Shown in pieces: positions 7,179 through 11,845 of a stretch of DNA of 11,845 nt (positions are counted from its first letter, which is position 1; the number at the start of each line of letters is the position of its first letter). The notes below the pieces were generated by a model. That model had not been told where the DNA came from, ran no database searches, and saw only the letters and a program-made list of their open reading frames with translations. The translations under genes and the position numbers were made by a program. Source of the DNA: Burkholderiales bacterium (GTDB lineage: Bacteria; Pseudomonadota; Gammaproteobacteria; Burkholderiales; Burkholderiaceae_F); contig JAJTHJ010000114.1 in the NCBI GenBank assembly GCA_021298875.1, positions 1 through 11,845 on the forward strand, written 5' to 3'.

Positions 7179-7477
7179 CGGCAATACGGGCGCGGGTGAA
7201 CTATTGTGCCGATTCTTTCACAGCCCCCGCCTGCCGGACGCAGCGGGTACCGGCCGCCCGCGGCCGATGCGACGCGCATTCCTCAGCCGGGCGGGCTCAC
7301 CCGCAAGTCGGCAAAGTACTCGGTGCCGTTTCGTTCCCCCGGCAAGCCCGTACAGATCGAAAGTAGAGTTATGGTTGCGGGGCAGCGCGCGTCGCCTCGA
7401 CTTCGGCTTCTTCAGATTACAAGGGCCGGCAGCGGGAGTCCTCGGCGATCCGACCTGCACACTGCGGAGAACGAACC
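7179..7477. other. Divergent intergenic region between tadA and the outer-membrane protein gene
   Basis: No credible gene is seen here; frames crossing it are low-complexity shadows. It must hold promoters for both flanking genes, but I find no convincing -35/-10 pair on either strand. Two small GC hairpins are present: cggccg-cccg-cggccg at 7251-7266, and gcggg-ctca-cccgc at 7291-7304. Either could belong to a leader, but in DNA this GC-rich they may be chance. Confidence 0.4.
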
Positions 7478-8263
7478 ATGCATGTAACGAATGCGTTGCG
7501 AACCGCCGCCTTGTGCGCGCTGGCCGGGTTGTGGTTGACCGGGCCTGCCTCGGCCGAACCGGGTCTGGGGTCGATCCGTTTCGACAACTGGGGCTTTTTC
7601 CAGAAGAACCCCGACGACTCCATCCAATGGCAGTACCGGCCCCGGGTGTACGTGCCCTATGAGTTCGAAGGAGGCTGGACTTTCCGCCAGCGTGCCGACG
7701 TGCCGATGATCTACACCGACAGCCGCGGGCCGGGCAACCCGGGCGGCGGCTATTCCGGCGGCATCGGCAACATCCTGCTCGAATCGATCCTGGACACGCC
7801 CGATGTGGCGCCGAACCTGTCGCTTCGAGGCAGCGTGCGCCTCGTGTTCCCGTCGCCCAAGCCTTCGCCGTTTGGCACGGACAATCAGTATCAGGTGGCG
7901 CCGATGCTTGGATTCAGCTACCGACTTCCCGACCTGTTGCGAGGCGTCACCGTGACGCCGTCCGCGCGCTACTTCTGGGGTTTCAACGCCAACGAGCCCA
8001 ACGTCAAGCTGGTCAACACCCTCGACCTGTTCCCGGCCGTGGACTTCCGCTTGGACGAGCAGTGGGCGCTGCAGTTGTATCCGGAAAACCCGATCGTCTA
8101 CAACCAGAACACCAGCGCCTGGTTCGTGCCGCTCGACTTCATGTTCGTGCGCCGTGTCGGCAAGACCTTTCACTTCGGCATCGGCGGCGCATTCAAGTTG
8201 GGCAATCCCTCCAACCCCAGCGACGACTACCTGATCAACGGGCGGGCGTCCTTCTACGTTTGA
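7478..8263 (+). CDS. Probable outer-membrane beta-barrel protein, function unassigned
   Basis: 261-residue exported protein. Residues 1-26 form a signal peptide (MHVTNALR, a hydrophobic core, then ASA-E). The mature chain is rich in alternating aromatic and polar strands such as WQYRPRVYVPYEF, LSLRGSVRLVF, PMLGFSYRLP, VTPSARYFWGF and FHFGIGGAF. It ends in GRASFYV, compatible with a final beta-strand. This pattern fits a small outer-membrane barrel. The closest family I can suggest is the loose 'transporter / phenol MetA-pathway' group (PF13557-like), but I recognise no diagnostic motif and give no symbol. The start is supported by GGAG 8 nt before the ATG. It is monocistronic: a divergent gene lies upstream and a convergent gene fragment downstream. 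Confidence 0.8.
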   Translation: MHVTNALRTAALCALAGLWLTGPASAEPGLGSIRFDNWGFFQKNPDDSIQWQYRPRVYVPYEFEGGWTFRQRADVPMIYTDSRGPGNPGGGYSGGIGNILLESILDTPDVAPNLSLRGSVRLVFPSPKPSPFGTDNQYQVAPMLGFSYRLPDLLRGVTVTPSARYFWGFNANEPNVKLVNTLDLFPAVDFRLDEQWALQLYPENPIVYNQNTSAWFVPLDFMFVRRVGKTFHFGIGGAFKLGNPSNPSDDYLINGRASFYV

Positions 8264-8266
8264 GAA

Positions 8267-8285
8267 CGCCGCCGCTCAGGCGGTG
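8267..8285 (+). terminator. Short GC hairpin just after the outer-membrane protein gene
   Basis: cgccgcc (8267-8273) pairs with ggcggtg (8279-8285), including one G-T pair, around loop gctca. It lies 3 bp past the stop codon. No T tract follows, so it is a weak candidate 3' end. Confidence 0.3.
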
Positions 8286-8365
8286 GTACCTCGGCGCACG
8301 AAGTCGATGTGGCCCTGGCTGTCGGGCAGGCGGTTGCCCTAGCTGATCAGCCCAAACGTCGCCGA

Positions 8366-8391
8366 GGCGAGCATCGAGCGCGATGCTCGCC
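8366..8391. terminator. Strong hairpin between convergent genes, likely bidirectional terminator
   Basis: ggcgagcatcg (8366-8376) and cgatgctcgcc (8381-8391) form a perfect 11-bp stem with a 4-nt loop (agcg). It lies 9 bp past the stop codon of the minus-strand patatin fragment and about 100 bp past the plus-strand outer-membrane gene. The position is right for terminating transcription from both sides. T runs are absent, so a Rho-assisted or pausing role is also possible. Confidence 0.55.
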
Positions 8392-8400
8392 AAACTCCCG

Positions 8401-8733
8401 TTACGGAGCGCCGACGACCTTGAGGCCGGCGTCCTTCAGCATGCGCTGGAACTCGGGCGACGCGGGGATGATCTTCCCTGCCGCGGCGCGCAGGCGATCC
8501 ACGGCCTCGGGCGGTAGCACGAAGCTTGTGGGTTGCTGGTTCAGGTAGTCGCGCTCGGCCTTGTCCTGCAGGGCCGCGAACGACACGTCGATGGCGTAGA
8601 TCTTCGCTTGCGGCACGCGTATGGCAGCGCAGACCGGCGCGTCCTTGTTGGTGTCGCAACCGGCCAGGTGGCGCAGACGCCGGGCCGTGTCCCAGCGCGC
8701 CGAGATGTCTTTCAGCAACTCGACCGCCTCATA
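8401..8733 (-). pseudogene. Patatin-like phospholipase, C-terminal fragment truncated by a transposon
   Basis: The last 110 codons of a gene whose 5' part is missing. The frame runs from YEAVELLKDISARW at the transposon edge to the TAA at 8401-8403. The segments YAIDVSFAAL, ERDYLNQQPTSFVLPPEAVD and SPEFQRMLKDAG are typical of the C-terminal region of betaproteobacterial patatin-like lipases that carry an N-terminal acyl-hydrolase domain. The catalytic GXSXG and DG[AG] motifs would lie in the missing part, so the fragment cannot be an enzyme. Going upstream, the frame enters the transposon inverted repeat at 8734 and hits a stop at 8743-8745, so nothing longer is encoded. Family assignment comes from recall of the tail sequence; the disruption itself is clear. 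Confidence 0.72.
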
Positions 8734-8771
8734 GGGGTCGCTTTAGAAAACGGAAAAAATCGTACGCTAAG
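8734..8771. repeat. 38-bp terminal inverted repeat of the Tn3-family transposon
   Basis: Begins GGGGTCG, contains AGAAAACGGAAAA and ends ACGCTAAG, with the length and ends typical of Tn21/Tn501-group elements. The outer part recalls Tn21, while the inner half (AAAAAATCGTACGCTAAG) recalls Tn501/Tn1721. It is notably AT-rich compared with its surroundings. The tnpA stop codon (8767-8769) lies inside the repeat. Confidence 0.9.
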
Positions 8772-11757
8772 CGTCTTGCAGGGCACGCAGGGGGCGTAAC
8801 TTTCCGGGGCCGATCTTTGGACGGGTCCGCCAAAGGTAATCACCGGTCAGGTTGATGTGCTCCCACCCCAAGGGAGACAGGTACTGCTGCAAGCCATCGT
8901 CGGTCAGCCGGCCGTTGTCGCGCAGCGCTTGAGTCGCCTGTTCCAGATAGACGGTGTTCCACAGCGTGATCGCCGCGGTGAGCAGAGTCAGGCCGCTGGC
9001 CCGGTAGCGCTGCTGCTCGAAACTGCGGTCGCGGATTTCGCCCAAGCGGTTGAAGAAGACGGCGCGGGCCAGTGCGTTGCGCGCTTCGCCCTTGTTCAGC
9101 CCGGCGTGCACGCGGCGCCGCAGCTCGACGCTTTGGAGCCAGTCGAGAATGAACAGGGTGCGCTCGATGCGGCCCAACTCGCGCAGCGCCACGGCCAAGC
9201 CGTTCTGACGCGGGTAGCTGCCGAGCTTCCTGAGCATCAAGGAGGCAGTCACCGTTCCCTGCTTGATCGAGGTGGCCAGCCGCAGGATTTCATCCCAGTG
9301 GGCACGGACGAGCTTGAGGTTGAGCGTGCCGCCGATCATTGGCTTGAGAGCCTCGTAGGTGGCATCGCCCTTCGGGATGTAGAGCTTGGTGTCGGCCAAA
9401 TCGCGGATGCGCGGGGCAAAGCGGAAGCCCAAGAGGTGCATCAGTGCGAAGACATGATCGGTGAAACCCGCCGTGTCGGTGTGGTGCTCCTCGATCCGCA
9501 AATCCGATTCGTGGTACAGCAGGCCATCGAGCAAGTAAGTCGAGTCGCGCACGCCGACGTTGACCACCTTGGTGTGGAACGGCGCGTACTGGTCGGAGAT
9601 GTGGGTGTAGAAAGTTCGTCCTGGGCTGCTGCCGTATTTCGGGTTGATGTGACCGGTGCTTTCAGCCTTGCTTCCGGTTCGGAAGTACTGGCCGTCGGAC
9701 GACGAGGTGGTGCCATCGCCCCAATGCTCGGCGAAGGGATGGCGGAACTGTGCGTTGACCAACTCGGCCAAGGCTGCCGAGTAGGTCTCGTCACGAACGT
9801 GCCAGGCTTGCAACCACGACAACCTGGCGTAGGTCGTCCCAGGGCAGGACTCGGCCATCTTGGCCAGGCCCAGGTTGATCGCATCGGCCAGGATCGCGGT
9901 CAGCAGCAGGTTCCGATCCTTGACCGCTTCGCCCGATTTCAGGTGTGTGAAGTGCCGGGTGAAGCCTGTCCACTGATCCACCTCCAGCAGCAATTCGGTG
10001 ATCTTGACGTGCGGCAGCATCGCGGCCGTCTGGTCGACCAGTGCTTGCGCCGCCTCTGGAACCACTGCATCGAGGGGCGATATCTTCAACCCCGACTCGG
10101 TGATGATTGCATCGGGCAGATCGTCGGCCGCGGCGAGCTTGTCGACCGTTGCCAGTTGCCGTTCGAGCAAGCTCAGCCGCTCGCTCAGGTACTGCTCGCA
10201 GTCGGTGGGGACGGTCAGCGGCAGCGCAGCCGCCTGCTTCAGAGCGACGAACTTCTCGGCCGGCACCAGGTACTCGTCGAAGTCCTTGAACTGGCGCGAG
10301 CCCTGGACCCAGACGTCGCCCGATCGCAAGCTGTTCTTCAATTCCGACAGCGCGCACAGTTCGTAGTAGCGCCGGTCGATGCCGGCGTCGGTCAAGACCA
10401 GCTTCTGCCAGCGCGGCCTGATGAACGCGGTCGGTGCATCGGCGGGAAGCTTGCGCGAGTTGTCGGCGTTCAGACTGCGCAGGACTTCGATGGCGTCGAG
10501 TACGTCGACGGCCGCCGGCGCCGCCCGCAGTTTCAGCGCGTCGAGGAACTCCGGTGTGTAGCGGCGCAGCGTGGCGTAGCTGTCGGCGATGAGGTGCAGG
10601 AAGTCGAAGTCCTCGGGCTGTGCGAGCTTCTGCGCCTCGCCAACGCTGGCGGCGAAGGCGTCCCAGGAAATGATCGATTCGATCGCCGCGAACGGATCGG
10701 CGCCGCTGCGCTTGGCATCGACCAAGGCCTGCCCGATGCGGCCGTACAACCGCACCTTCTCGTTGATCGCCTTGCCCGCCTCCTGGAACTGCTGCTGATG
10801 CTTGTGCCGGGCCGCGTTGAAGAGCTTGCCCAAGATGCGGTCGTGCAGGTCGATGATCTCGTCGGTGACCGTGGCCATGCCCTCCAGCACCAGGGCCACC
10901 AAGGTCGCGTAGCGACGCCGCGGCTCGAACTTCGCCAAGTCGGCCGGCGTCATCTGCCCGCCTTCGCGGGCGATCTTGAGCAGGCGGTTCTGGTGAACTT
11001 GGCGCTCGACGCCGACTGGAAGGTCGAGCGCATGCATGGCTTTGAGGCGCTCGATGTGTTCGAGCATGTGACGCGAGTTGGCCCTGGCGGGCGACTGGCG
11101 CAGCCAAGCCAACCAGGTGGTCTTGCCGCTTTCCTTGCGTTTGAGAAGATCGTCCAGGCGCAGGCGATGAGTGTCCGACAACGAATCCGTCAACGCCGCA
11201 TAGATTCGTCGATTGGCGCGGGTGACCGCCTCGGCGCAGGCGTGCTCGACAACGTCCAACGATGGAATGATGATGCGCCGCTGACGCAGCGCTTCGACAA
11301 CGCTGGCGGCCAGCACGATGCCCTTGTCCGTCTGCAAGGACAAGTCGGTCACAGCCAACACGGTCTGCCGATAGTGCGCCAAACCGAAGGGTTCGACCCC
11401 CAGGTAGGCGCGCAACTCAAGCAGATGCTCACGCCGCGTTTCTTCCCGCGCGGCGTATCGCGGCCAAGACGCCGGATCGGTCCGCAGCTGGCGTCCGATC
11501 CAGTGCACCAGCGATACCGGCACCGAGGCATCGGGGAGCAACCCCTGCCCGGGAAACCGCAGCAGGCACAACTGCACGGCCATGCCCAGCCGGTTGGCAT
11601 CGCCACGCCGCTGGCGAATCAAAGACAGATCCGCCTCGCTGAACGTGTAGCGCCGGATCAGGTCTTCTTCGGTGTCGGGCACCGCCATCAGGGCCGCCCG
11701 TTCGGCGGCAGACAGCATCGAACGGCGTGGTGAGCTGGTTTCGTATTTATCCGACAC
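8767..11757 (-). CDS. tnpA: Tn3-family transposase, full length
   Basis: 996-residue cointegrate-forming DDE transposase. The N-terminal part (about 15-180, DUF4158 type) binds the inverted repeats and carries YTFSEADLSLIRQRRGDANRLG and SRHMLEHIERLKAM. The C-terminal catalytic domain holds D688 in GDGTTSSSDGQ, D761 in HTDTAGFTDHVFALMHLLGF and E891 in NKGEARNALARAVFFNRLGE. The D-D spacing of 73 and D-E spacing of 130 agree with characterised Tn3-family enzymes. The final segment LSPLGWEHINLTGDY closely matches Tn501/Tn21 TnpA. The sequence is intact, so the enzyme should be active. The start is uncertain: GTG at 11757 gives the longest protein, while relatives begin near residue 9-14, where an ATG is available at 11718. 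Neither has a strong Shine-Dalgarno. Confidence 0.96.
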   Translation of the reverse strand: MSDKYETSSPRRSMLSAAERAALMAVPDTEEDLIRRYTFSEADLSLIRQRRGDANRLGMAVQLCLLRFPGQGLLPDASVPVSLVHWIGRQLRTDPASWPRYAAREETRREHLLELRAYLGVEPFGLAHYRQTVLAVTDLSLQTDKGIVLAASVVEALRQRRIIIPSLDVVEHACAEAVTRANRRIYAALTDSLSDTHRLRLDDLLKRKESGKTTWLAWLRQSPARANSRHMLEHIERLKAMHALDLPVGVERQVHQNRLLKIAREGGQMTPADLAKFEPRRRYATLVALVLEGMATVTDEIIDLHDRILGKLFNAARHKHQQQFQEAGKAINEKVRLYGRIGQALVDAKRSGADPFAAIESIISWDAFAASVGEAQKLAQPEDFDFLHLIADSYATLRRYTPEFLDALKLRAAPAAVDVLDAIEVLRSLNADNSRKLPADAPTAFIRPRWQKLVLTDAGIDRRYYELCALSELKNSLRSGDVWVQGSRQFKDFDEYLVPAEKFVALKQAAALPLTVPTDCEQYLSERLSLLERQLATVDKLAAADDLPDAIITESGLKISPLDAVVPEAAQALVDQTAAMLPHVKITELLLEVDQWTGFTRHFTHLKSGEAVKDRNLLLTAILADAINLGLAKMAESCPGTTYARLSWLQAWHVRDETYSAALAELVNAQFRHPFAEHWGDGTTSSSDGQYFRTGSKAESTGHINPKYGSSPGRTFYTHISDQYAPFHTKVVNVGVRDSTYLLDGLLYHESDLRIEEHHTDTAGFTDHVFALMHLLGFRFAPRIRDLADTKLYIPKGDATYEALKPMIGGTLNLKLVRAHWDEILRLATSIKQGTVTASLMLRKLGSYPRQNGLAVALRELGRIERTLFILDWLQSVELRRRVHAGLNKGEARNALARAVFFNRLGEIRDRSFEQQRYRASGLTLLTAAITLWNTVYLEQATQALRDNGRLTDDGLQQYLSPLGWEHINLTGDYLWRTRPKIGPGKLRPLRALQDA

Positions 11758-11776
11758 TTGACGTTGATCGAGGACT

Positions 11777-11806
11777 GCTCAGCGGCCTGCATGCAGGCCG
11801 CTGAGC
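11777..11806. repeat. Perfect 30-bp palindrome upstream of the transposase gene
   Basis: gctcagcggcctgca (11777-11791) is followed immediately by its exact reverse complement (11792-11806), with no spacer. It lies 19 bp upstream of the GTG start of tnpA, within the likely tnpA leader. As RNA it would form a 13-bp stem with a 4-nt loop. No T tract follows on either strand. It could be an operator or recombinase-related site, a translational or transcriptional brake on tnpA, or the scar of another insertion; sequence alone does not decide. Confidence 0.8.
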
Positions 11807-11845
11807 GGTCGGCGGGTCTTCTGGCAGATTGGGGGCTTCGACCCC

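Larger units (their letters stand above)
8734..11845 (-). mobile_element. Tn3-family transposon (Tn21/Tn501-like), one end and the transposase; continues beyond the window
   Basis: Bounded on the left by a 38-bp terminal inverted repeat at 8734-8771, with tnpA reading outward toward that end. The opposite end, any resolvase, resolution site and cargo are not in the window. The last bases match the repeat only in their outer seven (ggggtcg read on the minus strand), so I do not accept them as the second terminal repeat. The five bases outside the repeat, tcata (8729-8733), are the expected 5-bp target duplication. The repeat and the transposase both point to the Tn21/Tn501 branch. Confidence 0.88.

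Noticed and set aside
5417..7199. Long plus-strand open frames (5417-6472 and 5964-7199)
   Set aside because: Antisense to ldcA and tadA, both with catalytic motifs in the minus frame. The plus-strand products show no domain and have Arg/Ala/Gly-biased composition.
7185..7662. Open frame crossing the tadA/outer-membrane gene spacer (part of 6883-7662, plus strand)
   Set aside because: It runs antisense through tadA and out of frame into the barrel gene. It is Arg/Ser/Ala-rich, without a ribosome binding site or domain.
8857..11733. 958-codon open frame on the plus strand
   Set aside because: Exact antisense of tnpA. It arises from the GC-rich codon pattern of the transposase gene, has no recognisable domains and has low-complexity, Gln/Arg/Val/Gly-rich composition.
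11831..11845. Second transposon inverted repeat at the window edge (the outer bases read ggggtcg on the minus strand)
   Set aside because: Only the outermost seven bases match the repeat at 8734. The following bases diverge and the conserved ACGCTAAG inner end is missing at the expected distance.
1..11845. CRISPR arrays, tRNA or rRNA genes, phage genes, toxin-antitoxin or defence systems
   Set aside because: I looked for regularly spaced repeats, tRNA-like cloverleafs and signature proteins of these classes and saw none.

Overview
The window is GC-rich chromosomal DNA with dense, tightly packed genes. The gene types and fusions (PurT, a Liv-type ABC cassette, a DUF2087-TadA fusion next to LD-carboxypeptidase, a Tn21/Tn501-like transposase) suggest a betaproteobacterium, plausibly Rhodocyclales (Thauera/Azoarcus-like) or Burkholderiales. 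That placement is inferred from recall of protein families, not from a search.

Layout. (1) 1-631 (+): the C-terminal half of purT (formate-dependent GAR transformylase), broken by an apparent one-base insertion in a C5 run at 167-171. (2) 708-5315 (+): a complete five-gene branched-chain-amino-acid-type (HAAT) ABC importer: substrate-binding protein, LivH-like and LivM-like permeases, LivG-like and LivF-like ATPases. The last four genes are nearly fused or overlapping (4-bp gap, 1-bp overlap, 4-bp overlap). The binding protein is separated from the permeases by a 112-bp spacer that can fold into a nested, branched inverted-repeat structure. (3) 5300-7178 (-): a two-gene unit in which tadA, carrying an N-terminal DUF2087-type domain, overlaps ldcA (LD-carboxypeptidase). 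ldcA converges on and overlaps the 3' end of livF by 16 bp. (4) 7478-8263 (+): a secreted outer-membrane beta-barrel protein of unassigned function. (5) 8401-8733 (-): the last 110 codons of a patatin-like phospholipase gene, cut off by a transposon. (6) 8734-11845 (-): one end of a Tn3-family transposon, with a 38-bp terminal inverted repeat, a full-length transposase with an intact D688/D761/E891 triad, and a perfect 30-bp palindrome just upstream of tnpA. The element continues past the window.

How the genes work together. The five liv-like genes encode one importer: the periplasmic protein delivers a small carboxylate, amino-acid-like or aromatic ligand (which one cannot be told) to the LivH/LivM channel driven by LivG/LivF. 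ldcA (peptidoglycan recycling) and tadA (wobble inosine formation in tRNA) look co-transcribed but have no obvious shared pathway. The right third is a recent-looking mobile insertion that destroyed a lipase gene. I see no CRISPR array, defence system, tRNA, rRNA or new multi-gene system. The points most worth checking are the DUF2087-TadA fusion, the transposon end with its palindrome, the purT frameshift and the structured spacer after the binding-protein gene.
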